From contig DATKPE010000029.1 of NCBI GenBank assembly GCA_035524335.1, positions 1-64,000 on the forward strand: 64,000 bases of DNA, given 5' to 3'. The position numbers were made by a program, and so were the translations under genes. Source of the stretch: DATKPE01 sp035524335. GTDB lineage: Bacteria > Bacteroidota > Ignavibacteria > UBA10030 > SZUA-254. Positions 56,068 to 64,000 of the stretch are shown here, piece after piece. Below the pieces are notes generated by a model. The model saw only the letters and a list, made by a program, of their open reading frames with translations. It was not told the DNA's origin and made no database searches. Numbering within the stretch: the first letter of the stretch is position 1; the number at the start of each line of letters is the position of its first letter.

Positions 56068-57060
56068 ATGATGAAACAGCTCGCCGCCCTCCTCCTCTGC
56101 GGTCTTCTTGCCGGCTCCACCGCCGGAAATGCACAGAGCCGCTCGGTCAAACCGCCCATGCAGAAGAACCTCAGAAACTATTTCCACGCAAGGGCGATCG
56201 ACAGCTCGACGGTTTTTCTGGTCGGGCGACCATCCGTCGCCCTGCTGACGACCGACGGAGGAAGCGCCTGGAAAAAGCTTTCCCTCCCCGATTCAGCCCA
56301 CGAACTCTACGGTGTCGATTTTTACAACCGGTCGACCGGCATCATTGTCGGCCAGAAGGGGTGCGCCTACAGAACGACGGACGGCGGCATCCACTGGCGT
56401 TCCTCCAAAACCGGACAGAAGACTAATCTGGTGGCGGTGAAGTTCATCACCCAGAAACTCGTCCTCGCCGCCGGATTCGGCGGGATCATCCTCCGTTCGA
56501 CCGACGGCGGCATCCGCTGGGAAACCCGGGAGAGCGGCGTCCGCGACGCACTCTGGACTGTTTCGTTCGGAAGCCCGACCGACATCCTCATCACCGGCGG
56601 GAGCGGGACCATCCTCCTCTCCTCCGACGCGGGCGTCAGCTGGAAAAAAACGGACGTCCGCCTGTCCGATTTCTTTTACTCCGCCACCATGCGCGATAAA
56701 CAGACCGGCTGGATCGGCGGCGGGTACGGGGCCGTCCTGAAAACCACCGACGGCGGGAAGAGCTGGACCAAACAGCATGTGAAGCCCGACCTCGAGTCGT
56801 TCATCTCGGCGGACTTTCACTACGACGTCTGTTTTCTCGATACGCTCTCCGGATGGTTCTGCGGTTCATCAGGCACAATCCTGAAAACCACCGACGGCGG
56901 GAAATCCTATGTCAATCTGAAACCCCCTGTGGTCACGACATTCTTCACCGTACAGTTTGCAACCCCGCTGACCGGATGGGTCGCGGGAGCGACCGGCACT
57001 ATTCTGAAAACCACCGATGGAGGAACAACCTGGATCGATCAGTCCGGGTCGGCGGAATGA
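56068..57060 (+). CDS. Secreted YCF48/BNR-repeat propeller protein
   Basis: This 330-residue protein has a signal peptide (about 1-22) and about seven repeats with the Asp-box/YCF48 pattern (TTDGGKSW, STDGGIRW, SSDAGVSW, TTDGGTTW), a beta-propeller. In cyanobacteria YCF48 assists photosystem II assembly, but no photosystem gene is present here, so the name only describes the fold. It is probably a periplasmic or surface assembly or binding protein. The next lipoprotein overlaps by 4 nt (ATGA), so the two may work together. Confidence 0.82.
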   Translation: MMKQLAALLLCGLLAGSTAGNAQSRSVKPPMQKNLRNYFHARAIDSSTVFLVGRPSVALLTTDGGSAWKKLSLPDSAHELYGVDFYNRSTGIIVGQKGCAYRTTDGGIHWRSSKTGQKTNLVAVKFITQKLVLAAGFGGIILRSTDGGIRWETRESGVRDALWTVSFGSPTDILITGGSGTILLSSDAGVSWKKTDVRLSDFFYSATMRDKQTGWIGGGYGAVLKTTDGGKSWTKQHVKPDLESFISADFHYDVCFLDTLSGWFCGSSGTILKTTDGGKSYVNLKPPVVTTFFTVQFATPLTGWVAGATGTILKTTDGGTTWIDQSGSAE

Positions 57061-57680
57061 CCTTCAGGTTCCTCTGTGCGGGAATGCTTCTTCTTGCCGC
57101 CGCCGGGGGGTGCCGCCGTACAGCGCCGGACGACCGGCGCTATCTCGAGGAGACACTCGCCGACCGGAGGCTGAAGGATTCCCTCTTCCGGTCTGACCCG
57201 GAATCGCCGTTCCTGCACGACAGCTCACTGCAATTCCGCGGCCTCAGCTGGTACGACCCGGATCCGGCGTATTACTTCCGGTCGAAACTCTATAGGTACC
57301 GGACGCCGGAAAAAGTGACGATCACGGGGACGAAGGGAGAGGAACGGAAGGCGGTGCGATACGGTTATTTCCTCCTCCCGTACAACGGCAACCTCTACAC
57401 GCTCAACGTCTATAAAACAGGAGACCGCCTCGCCGACGGGAGGGAACCGCTGTCGGTCTGGTTTACGGATGAGACCACGGGAAAGGAAACATATCACGTC
57501 GGACGGTATGTCGACGTCGGGGACGAACAGGCCGACCCGAATGCCTCCTATATCATCAATCTCAACACGGCCTACAATCCCTACTGCGCCTACAGCAGTC
57601 GCTATTCCTGCGCGGTCCCTCTGAAGGAGGACCACCTCCCGTTTGCGGTTACCGCGGGGGAAAAGAACTATCACCCCTGA
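57057..57680 (+). CDS. DUF1684 lipoprotein
   Basis: This 207-residue protein has a lipobox (AAGGC, Cys near 19) and a DUF1684 domain: RRYLEETLADRRLKDSLFR, FRGLSWYDPDPAYYF, FTDETTGKETYHVGRYVDV and the highly conserved NLNTAYNPYCAYSSRYSC. The function of DUF1684 is unknown. It is coupled to the YCF48-like gene by a 4-nt overlap and is followed by a 171-bp gap with a new promoter. Confidence 0.85.
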   Translation: MTFRFLCAGMLLLAAAGGCRRTAPDDRRYLEETLADRRLKDSLFRSDPESPFLHDSSLQFRGLSWYDPDPAYYFRSKLYRYRTPEKVTITGTKGEERKAVRYGYFLLPYNGNLYTLNVYKTGDRLADGREPLSVWFTDETTGKETYHVGRYVDVGDEQADPNASYIINLNTAYNPYCAYSSRYSCAVPLKEDHLPFAVTAGEKNYHP

Positions 57681-57783
57681 AATTCCGGCGGTGGACGGTT
57701 TTCCTGGGGGAATGATCACCGGGAGAACCATCCGCGAACGTGTTCCGTCATTCCATAACAGATCCGGCCTCACCTTTTCAAAA

Positions 57784-57812
57784 TTGCCTTTTACCCATTT
57801 TCACGCTACATT
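57784..57812 (+). promoter_or_regulatory. Promoter for the PP2C phosphatase-HerA unit
   Basis: TTGCCT (57784-57789), a 17-bp spacer and TACATT (57807-57812) lie 39 bp before the ATG at 57852. Confidence 0.55.
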
Positions 57813-57851
57813 TGACAGATAAATTAATTTTTACGAGGTCGACACTATCGC

Positions 57852-59084
57852 ATGCAGTTACGAAAGCTATACAAGACAATTGAATCGTTCGGAACGCGAA
57901 AGCCGGAGAATCATGAAGATTTCCTGAAGCACATCCTTGCGGAAATTGTTCAGAACGAAGAGATCAGGATCAAGGGGGGTCGGATCTGGAAATTCGATCC
58001 GAAGAACGCAGGTTATGAGCTGATTCATCAGATCGGCGACATCGAAAAGATCGACCCTCATTACCGGATCAAGCTGAAGGACAATCCGGTGTTCCTCGAC
58101 CTGCCGAAATCCCGGACGATCATCGCGAACGAGCAGGATCAGTATCTGCGGAAGCGCGGCATCGGGATGTATTCCGCCACCGGCATCGGCGAACGCATCC
58201 AGTGGCGGGGGCACACCCTCTACAAGTATGTCATGGCGTTCAACGCGGATGAACTCGGGGAGAACCTCACCGCCACCCTCAACATCATCAGCCAGGCGGT
58301 CAATTCGATGCTCAGGGCGGGCCGGATCGAGCAGAAGGCGAAAACGCTCGAACGGGATCTCGACAAGGCCCGGGACATCCAGCAGAGCATCCTGCCCCAG
58401 CACGAGCTCCGGTTTCATGCCTACGACCTGTACGGAGTTTCCGTCCCGGACAGAATCGTGGGAGGGGACTTTTTCGATTATCTCCAGACCGACGACGATG
58501 CGGAACGGGTCGGCATCGTCATCGGCGACGCCACCAGCAAGGGGATGTCCGCCGCGGTCGAGGCCCTCTACCTTTCCGGCGCTCTCCGGATGGGGTTCGA
58601 GTACCAGACAAAAATCAGCCTCCTCCTCTCGCGCGTCAACAAACTGCTTCACAAAACCTTTTCGGAGGAGCATTTCGTCTCCCTGTTCTACGCGGAGGTG
58701 ACAGATGACCGGACCGGACTGCTGATCTATGCGAACTGCGGGCACAATACGCCGATGCTGCTCCGCGCCGGCGCCGACGAGGCGATCCTCCTGGAAGCGA
58801 CGGGACAGATGCTCGGACCGTTTCCCGATTCGACGTTCAAGACCGAAAGCGTCCTGATGAAGAAAAACGATCTCCTGCTTCTCTACACCGACGGCATCAC
58901 CGAGGCGACCAACGAGCAGGGAGAATTTTACGGCGAGGAACGGCTTCTCAGCAGACTCCGGGCCTTCCGGGACAAAACACCGAAGGAGATCACACAGCAC
59001 ATTATCCAGGACGTGCAGATCTTCAACAGCGCCGGCACCAATTCCGACGACAAGACGATCGTCATTCTCAAACGAAGCGAGTAA
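57852..59084 (+). CDS. SpoIIE/RsbU-type PP2C serine phosphatase
   Basis: This 410-residue cytosolic protein has an N-terminal GAF-like sensory region (about 10-155), a coiled linker (about 156-182, RAGRIEQKAKTLERDLDKAR) and a SpoIIE phosphatase domain with metal motifs VGGDFFDYL (204-210), IGDATSKGMSAA, LYTDGITEA and DDKTIVIL. Such enzymes dephosphorylate anti-anti-sigma factors in partner-switching systems. No STAS or RsbW-like gene is in the window, so the target is unknown. The HerA-like ATPase follows 20 nt later. Confidence 0.9.
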   Translation: MQLRKLYKTIESFGTRKPENHEDFLKHILAEIVQNEEIRIKGGRIWKFDPKNAGYELIHQIGDIEKIDPHYRIKLKDNPVFLDLPKSRTIIANEQDQYLRKRGIGMYSATGIGERIQWRGHTLYKYVMAFNADELGENLTATLNIISQAVNSMLRAGRIEQKAKTLERDLDKARDIQQSILPQHELRFHAYDLYGVSVPDRIVGGDFFDYLQTDDDAERVGIVIGDATSKGMSAAVEALYLSGALRMGFEYQTKISLLLSRVNKLLHKTFSEEHFVSLFYAEVTDDRTGLLIYANCGHNTPMLLRAGADEAILLEATGQMLGPFPDSTFKTESVLMKKNDLLLLYTDGITEATNEQGEFYGEERLLSRLRAFRDKTPKEITQHIIQDVQIFNSAGTNSDDKTIVILKRSE

Positions 59085-59104
59085 CAGCAGAAAGGATTCC
59101 CGGT

Positions 59105-60679
59105 ATGGGCGACGCGTCAAAGGAAATCGCGATCATCTCCGCCGTCAACAGCATGACGGTCTCCGCCATTCTCAAGGACAAGGCGTCGACCGCTGCGGGA
59201 CGGCTCGGAAGCTATGTCGTGATGTATGAGGGGGACGCAATCGTCGTCGGCACCATCATGTCCGTCCGCAAGCTCGATCCGGCCGAGCCCCACGACGATC
59301 CGGACAGGACGCCGCGTCAGGCGATCGAGATTCAGCTGATCGGCACCGTCATCGGCGGCCGCTTCGAGAGAAGCATCTCTGTCCATCCCCTCGTGGGCAG
59401 CGTCGTCTCCAGCGCCGAAGCGGAGGATCTCCGGAGTATTTTTGCCACCTTTGAAAAGTACGGTTATTCGCCGGGATATCTTTCCGTCCTGCCGGATCAG
59501 CGGATGTACCTGAATCCCAACAAATTTTTCGCAAAACACATCGCCCTCTTCGGCTCCACCGGCTCGGGGAAATCGTGCACCACCGCCTCTGTCCTGCAGA
59601 AGGTAAGCCGGTTCGAAAACACGCACATCCTCCTCCTCGACCTCCACGGGGAATACGCGCCGGCGTTCGAGGAAACGGCGAATGTCATCCGCATAAACGA
59701 ACTGGAGCTCCCCTACTGGCTGATGAACTTCGAGGAGATCGTCGAAACGTTCGTCGACGAAAACGAATCGTCGGCCAACAATCAGATCATGATCCTGAAG
59801 GAGGCGATCCTCGATTCCAAAAAAGGGAAAAATCTCCTTCTGAAGGATTTCCTCACGATCGACACGCCGGTCTTTTTCGATTTTCTCGACGTGAGCTCGC
59901 GCATGCGGTCGCTCGACACCGAACGGCTTCTGAGCGGCAAGGAAGGCCCCTTTTACGGCCAGTTCACCCGCTTCCTTGTCCGGCTCGAAAGCAAGCTGAT
60001 GGATAAACGGTATGAATTCCTCTTCCGGCCCAAGACCTACCGTTCGTCCGATTCCTTCGTCAATCTCCTGACGAAACTCCTCGGCCTCGACACGGGAAAG
60101 CGCGTCACGCTGATCGACCTGAGCCGCGTACCGTTCGACGTCGTCAATGTCCTGGTCTCCCTCCTCGGCCGCATCATCTTCGATTTCAATCTCTGGAACA
60201 AGAACCGCCAGGAATTCCCGGTCCTCATCGTCTTCGAAGAAGCCCATACCTATCTCTCCATGTCGGGCAAGAGCAAATCGGCCCGCAAAACCGTCGAACG
60301 CATCGCAAAGGAAGGAAGAAAATACGGCGTGAGCTGTATGATCATCAGCCAGCGGCCCTCCGAAATCTCCGAGACGATCACGGCACAGTGCAACAACTTT
60401 GTCGCTATGCGCCTCCTGAACCCGAACGACCAGGCCTATATCCGGAAACTGGTGCCGGACAGCCTCTCCAATCTCATCGAGGTCCTTCCCACCCTCCGCC
60501 AGGGCGAAGCCTTCTTCATCGGAGATGCCGTCCCCGTTCCCGTTCGCGTGGTGATCGATATGCCCTCCCCGGAACCCGCGAGCGGAGATATCGACTACTT
60601 CGACAAGTGGCAGACAAAGGGCACCGCGACCGATATACCGACCGTTGTCAACAACTGGTGGAAGCAGATCCGAAGCTGA
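59105..60679 (+). CDS. HerA-like DUF87 hexameric ATPase
   Basis: This 524-residue ATPase has an N-terminal HAS-barrel (about 5-115), a Walker A GSTGSGKS (150-157), a DUF87 RecA-type fold with Walker B LIVFEEAHTYL (near 374) and an arginine-finger segment GRKYGVSCMIISQRPSEIS. HerA pumps double-stranded DNA and, with NurA nuclease, resects breaks in archaea; bacterial copies also occur with defence effectors. No NurA or effector is adjacent here, only the PP2C phosphatase upstream. The final residues bear no nuclease domain. A terminator follows. Confidence 0.9.
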   Translation: MGDASKEIAIISAVNSMTVSAILKDKASTAAGRLGSYVVMYEGDAIVVGTIMSVRKLDPAEPHDDPDRTPRQAIEIQLIGTVIGGRFERSISVHPLVGSVVSSAEAEDLRSIFATFEKYGYSPGYLSVLPDQRMYLNPNKFFAKHIALFGSTGSGKSCTTASVLQKVSRFENTHILLLDLHGEYAPAFEETANVIRINELELPYWLMNFEEIVETFVDENESSANNQIMILKEAILDSKKGKNLLLKDFLTIDTPVFFDFLDVSSRMRSLDTERLLSGKEGPFYGQFTRFLVRLESKLMDKRYEFLFRPKTYRSSDSFVNLLTKLLGLDTGKRVTLIDLSRVPFDVVNVLVSLLGRIIFDFNLWNKNRQEFPVLIVFEEAHTYLSMSGKSKSARKTVERIAKEGRKYGVSCMIISQRPSEISETITAQCNNFVAMRLLNPNDQAYIRKLVPDSLSNLIEVLPTLRQGEAFFIGDAVPVPVRVVIDMPSPEPASGDIDYFDKWQTKGTATDIPTVVNNWWKQIRS

Positions 60680-60706
60680 TCAACCGGGCCCGATCGTCCA
60701 TAACAA

Positions 60707-60739
60707 AAATCCCCGGCCGGCAATGCCGACCGGGGATTT
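60707..60739. terminator. Bidirectional terminator
   Basis: AAATCCCCGGCCGGC (60707-60721) pairs with GCCGACCGGGGATTT (60725-60739) with one mismatch and a 3-nt loop. A and T runs flank both sides, so it can end both the HerA gene and the convergent FG-GAP gene. Confidence 0.75.
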
Positions 60740-60761
60740 CCATTTTCAGACCGATCCCGGC

Positions 60762-63700
60762 TTACTTCATCAGCACCATCTTCCGTATGTCATCGAACAC
60801 CTTGCCGGATCCGTCGAGCGCGAATGCCCTCAGGCGGTAATAATAGACCCCGCTGGCTGAGTTCATGAGAAAACTCCGCGTATAGGAACCTGCATCCTGA
60901 TCCCCGTTCACGATTTCCTGGACGGTCTCCCCGAGCAGGTTCGTCACCGTGAGGGTCACCCGGCTCCTGAACGGCAGACTGTACGCGATTGTTGTCGACG
61001 GATTGAACGGATTCGGATAGTTCTGCGAAAGTTCAAAATCGCGGGGCACGGCAGACCCGCCCGCCACAGGCCGGAGCACAAGGGACGCGGCTTCCGCAGG
61101 CGATGCGACAGCGACCGAGCCGTCATGCCCGAGTATTTTTCCCCCTCCGGCGGTCGACAGCGACCAGATCCCGGCATCCGACGGCGACAGCTTCCAGCTG
61201 ATGGTGAGCGGATAGACGACCCCGGCGATATGAATCGGCCAGGAGCCCGGACCGCTGACGGCGAGCCGATCGGCGCCCAGCCTGCAGTCGAATGCGCCCT
61301 CGGGAGGCGCCGGCGGCATGACGGCGTTCGGGGCAGTTCCGCGTCCCGAGCTGAAATACAGCTCCTGGCGGTGACCGCGGGCATCGGCGACACTCAGCAG
61401 GCTGAATGTGGCAAAGGAATTCTTTGGATCCGGACGCACGCTTTTTGCCCTGCTGTTGGAGGAACCCAGTATGAGAAACCCTGCACCCGTCGACCGGACC
61501 CAGTACGCCTGGCCGGGGACAAGGTCGGACGCGATCTGGTACGAACCGCCGTACGAAAAGAAATTCGATTCGATGAGGCCGGAGGGGATTGTCTGAAGCG
61601 ATCCGACCGGCACCGTATCACCGGGCGCGCCGATCAGATTCCACCCGGCGGCGAGCGCGATGGTATCGCCGAGCAGTAACCTGCCGACATATGTGACCAG
61701 GCCGGCGGTGTCGAACTTGACCCAGTATCCCGTTCCGCTCCGGAGGGTGTCCGTCGCGACGTAGCCGTTCAGGTAGGCAAAGGCATTCGACACCGCCGAG
61801 GGAAACAGCGCCGATCGGGTCATCTGCGGCTCGATCGTAGGCACCGAGAGCATATTCCACCCTGAGACAATGGGCAGGCTGAGCGCGTTGAGGAACACCG
61901 AGACGGTATTGTCGCTCGAGTTCACGACCACGATATCGAGGTTCCCGTCGCCGTTGAGATCGGCGATCGCGACCCCGTGAGGCCCGTTTCCGGTCGGATA
62001 GTCAGTTCGAGCGAAGGTGGTGCCGGTGAGGTTCCGGTAGACGGAAAGCGAATTTGAGCTTGCGTTGACGGTGCAGACGTCGATCTGCCCGTCGCCGTCC
62101 AGGTCGCCGGTGGCCAGGAACCAGGGGAGCGTGCCGGTCGGAATATCCGTCCGTGATGAATAGCTTCCGTCCCCCGCCTGCAGGTAGAATGTCCAGTTGT
62201 TGTCGGTGGAATTCGTGGACAGGAGATCGGGGCGGCCGTCGTTGTTGAGATCGGTGATCCCGACCCCGCGGGAGAGGGCTCCGAGGGGATAGCTGACCGG
62301 AAGCGCCAGCGCTCCCCCGCCGGTATTCTGGAGAATTCCGACAGCCGAGGGAGTGCCGTTGCTGTTGATGACCGCCAGATCATTCCCGCCGTCGCCGTTC
62401 AGGTCGGCGATCTGACCGGCCCACGGAAAGGCTCCCGCGCTGTACGGGACCGGAGTGCCGAGAGTTCCCCCGGTATTCAGCATCACGCTCGCGGCATTGT
62501 GCGTGGAGAGGAGGCCGACCACATCAATCGCCCCCGATCCGCTGAGGTTGCCGACAGCAATGGTCGAGGGGGGTCCGCCGGCCGGATAATCGGTCCGTGA
62601 GGAGAACCCGCCGGCGTGATCGTTGAGGAGTACGGTCACCGTCGACGCGCCGTTATCCGCGACGATGACGTCAAGGTAGCCGTCGTTGTTGATATCCGCC
62701 AGGCTGATGCCGCGGGGAGTGGAGCCGGTGGGAAAATCGACTTTCCCCGCGAACGTCCCGTCGCCGTTATTCCTGAGTACGGAGATGGAGTTTGAGTTCG
62801 CGTTCGCCGTAACGATGTCGATATGGCCGTCGTTGTCGACATCGCCGAGCGCCACGGCCCATGGCTGATTTCCGGTGCCGTAATCGACCCGCGGGGCGAA
62901 CGTCCCTTCCGAGCGGCCCGCCGCGACGGTGAACTGCCAGGACCACGGCGTCATGGGAGTGTTTCCCGCGGTCAGGACATTCCGGGAAATATCGACGGTG
63001 ACAACTTCGCCCGGAGCGAACGGCGTCCCGGGCGTGATTGTCAGAATCGTGCCGCCTCCGCCGAACGCGATGCCGGCGTGATGATAGCCGCTGACCGATC
63101 CGCGCAGAAATACCGTGTTGGTGTCGAGAAACGTGGCAGGATTCATCGCGGTATCGAATGTCACCTGCATTGTCCCGGCCGGGGGAACGTTGTTCATGAA
63201 GGGAGCGGGAGAAACGGCTACGACATGGTGTTTGACCCGGTTGCCGAAATCCCTCCCGGTGAAATCCTTCGATCCGAACGAAACTGCCGCACTGTACGAT
63301 CCGCCTGGCGGCTCGGTTACCGAATAGCCGAAATTAGTCTGTTCATGTACGGTGTAGGTTCCGGGAAACAGGTTCGTGAAGGAATAATTCCCGTTGTTAT
63401 CCGTGACGGTGCTGAGGACGGACGGACCCGACAACTGCACAACCCATCCGGCGAGGGGAGGCTCTCCACCGTCCCGAACGCCGTTGCCGTTCAGATCGTC
63501 GTAGACCGTGCCGGTGATGGAACCGGGCTGAACGAGCAGATTGAGCGAAAGGTTCGAATCGCTGATGAACGCCCTGGTCTGCTGATAGAAGAGCGAGCTG
63601 TTAATCGTAACGCTCAGCGTCCTCGTCGTCGACGTATCCCCGGCGAAACGGTAGACATGATATGCACCGTTCGTCACCGAAAGGTCGTACTGTTCCCCGC

Positions 63701-64000
63701 TCGGAGAGATCTGGACCGTGCCGGAGGTGATCACCTGGCTGTTGAGTGAATCGATCACAAAGCCGCTGATTTCCGCAGTCGCCGGGGTGAGAATATAGAC
63801 GCCGTCGGGGTTGAAATCGCCGTGGGTGGCGGCCATGTACAGCTTCGTCGCGCCCTGCCGGTCGACTTTCAGATTCCAGAGCGAGTTGTACGGGGAGAAT
63901 CCCTGGGGCAAAGCGGCCCAGGTCGCCCCGGCGTCGGAGGTCCGGTAGACTGCCGTGGAATATTCCGAGAACGTCCCCGCATAAATCGTGTCGGGATGGA
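60762..64000 (-). CDS. Giant secreted FG-GAP/VCBS protein with T9SS sorting domain, 5'-truncated
   Basis: The frame is open to the right edge, so the N-terminus is missing and about 1078 residues are visible. From the N-terminal side: a BNR/Asp-box-like stretch (TSDAGATWA), a carboxypeptidase-like segment, an SdrD-B/Cna-like domain (YDDLNGNGVRDGGEPPLAGW), a Big_5-like domain (VSPAPFMNNVPPAG) and about seven FG-GAP/VCBS repeats (GDVDNDGHIDIVTANANSNS type) resembling integrin-like propellers. After a beta region comes a C-terminal T9SS domain with NYPNPFNPST and the final KMVLMK. It should be exported by the type IX system and attached to or released from the surface. Adhesion or substrate binding is likely. 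Confidence 0.9.
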   Translation of the reverse strand, partial: HPDTIYAGTFSEYSTAVYRTSDAGATWAALPQGFSPYNSLWNLKVDRQGATKLYMAATHGDFNPDGVYILTPATAEISGFVIDSLNSQVITSGTVQISPSGEQYDLSVTNGAYHVYRFAGDTSTTRTLSVTINSSLFYQQTRAFISDSNLSLNLLVQPGSITGTVYDDLNGNGVRDGGEPPLAGWVVQLSGPSVLSTVTDNNGNYSFTNLFPGTYTVHEQTNFGYSVTEPPGGSYSAAVSFGSKDFTGRDFGNRVKHHVVAVSPAPFMNNVPPAGTMQVTFDTAMNPATFLDTNTVFLRGSVSGYHHAGIAFGGGGTILTITPGTPFAPGEVVTVDISRNVLTAGNTPMTPWSWQFTVAAGRSEGTFAPRVDYGTGNQPWAVALGDVDNDGHIDIVTANANSNSISVLRNNGDGTFAGKVDFPTGSTPRGISLADINNDGYLDVIVADNGASTVTVLLNDHAGGFSSRTDYPAGGPPSTIAVGNLSGSGAIDVVGLLSTHNAASVMLNTGGTLGTPVPYSAGAFPWAGQIADLNGDGGNDLAVINSNGTPSAVGILQNTGGGALALPVSYPLGALSRGVGITDLNNDGRPDLLSTNSTDNNWTFYLQAGDGSYSSRTDIPTGTLPWFLATGDLDGDGQIDVCTVNASSNSLSVYRNLTGTTFARTDYPTGNGPHGVAIADLNGDGNLDIVVVNSSDNTVSVFLNALSLPIVSGWNMLSVPTIEPQMTRSALFPSAVSNAFAYLNGYVATDTLRSGTGYWVKFDTAGLVTYVGRLLLGDTIALAAGWNLIGAPGDTVPVGSLQTIPSGLIESNFFSYGGSYQIASDLVPGQAYWVRSTGAGFLILGSSNSRAKSVRPDPKNSFATFSLLSVADARGHRQELYFSSGRGTAPNAVMPPAPPEGAFDCRLGADRLAVSGPGSWPIHIAGVVYPLTISWKLSPSDAGIWSLSTAGGGKILGHDGSVAVASPAEAASLVLRPVAGGSAVPRDFELSQNYPNPFNPSTTIAYSLPFRSRVTLTVTNLLGETVQEIVNGDQDAGSYTRSFLMNSASGVYYYRLRAFALDGSGKVFDDIRKMVLMK

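Noticed and set aside
56068..57060. YCF48-like gene as evidence of photosynthesis
   Set aside because: The BNR/YCF48 fold is widespread in non-photosynthetic bacteria and no photosystem or pigment gene is in the window.
59105..60679. HerA gene as an antiphage defence locus
   Set aside because: No nuclease, SIR2, DUF4297 or other effector is adjacent, and the surroundings are house-keeping genes.

Overview
The window is a dense, GC-rich bacterial chromosome segment with about 47 protein genes, many lipoproteins and signal peptides, and no tRNA, rRNA, CRISPR array, insertion sequence or prophage that I can see. The last gene ends in a type IX secretion (T9SS) sorting domain of the NYPNPFNPST type and the first ends like an outer-membrane beta-barrel. 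Together with a class II (B12) ribonucleotide reductase, paired M16 and M28 peptidases and DUF1684/DUF3857/YCF48-like proteins, this points to a Gram-negative FCB-group organism, probably an Ignavibacteria- or Chlorobiota-like lineage of Bacteroidota. The exact lineage cannot be fixed from the window. Many promoters read TTGnnn, 16-17 bp, TATATT-like, rather than the -7 TAnnTTTG form of classical Bacteroidetes.

Layout: 1-2.4 kb, an outer-membrane protein fragment and an iron-sulfur flavoprotein. 2.4-6.5 kb (minus), HNH nuclease, trpS, scpA, scpB and a pseudouridine synthase. 6.5-11 kb (minus), an M16 peptidase pair and HtrA. 11-18.3 kb (minus), pfkB-mtnA-recO, two M28 peptidases and a PDZ protein. 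18.4-22.7 kb (minus), Nudix hydrolase, a second pseudouridine synthase, an unrecognised histidine-rich membrane protein and a long-chain acyl-CoA ligase. 22.7-29.3 kb (plus), a structured leader and nrdJ, two lipoproteins and a DUF3857/transglutaminase lipoprotein. 29.3-37.4 kb (minus), guaA, a DUF1059 protein, then efp-accB-accC-gcvH-gcvP. 37.5-43.5 kb, a phosphate locus. 43.5-46.4 kb (minus), purM and a GAF sensor kinase. 46.4-53.9 kb (plus), FAH-family hydrolase, M23 peptidase, valS and an M49-like peptidase. 53.9-60.7 kb, a flavoprotein, an SDR, a YCF48-like protein with a DUF1684 lipoprotein, a PP2C phosphatase and a HerA-like ATPase. 60.7 kb to the end, a giant secreted FG-GAP protein running off the window.

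The most interesting signal is in the phosphate locus. A PhoB-like regulator and a PhoR-like kinase flank an oppositely oriented PiT transporter and its DUF47 partner, followed by a lipoprotein and a GlpT-like organophosphate transporter. A 19-bp element (17 of 19 identical) lies upstream of both transporter units, each time in the direction of the transporter gene, and a related TTAAC repeat with 11-bp period lies just upstream of the regulator's promoter. This looks like a lineage-specific Pho box. Other points are an nrdJ leader with mutually exclusive hairpins, an EF-P with Asn at the tip normally modified on Lys or Arg, a ferredoxin motif with His in place of one Cys, and a HELMH variant of the M49 metal site.
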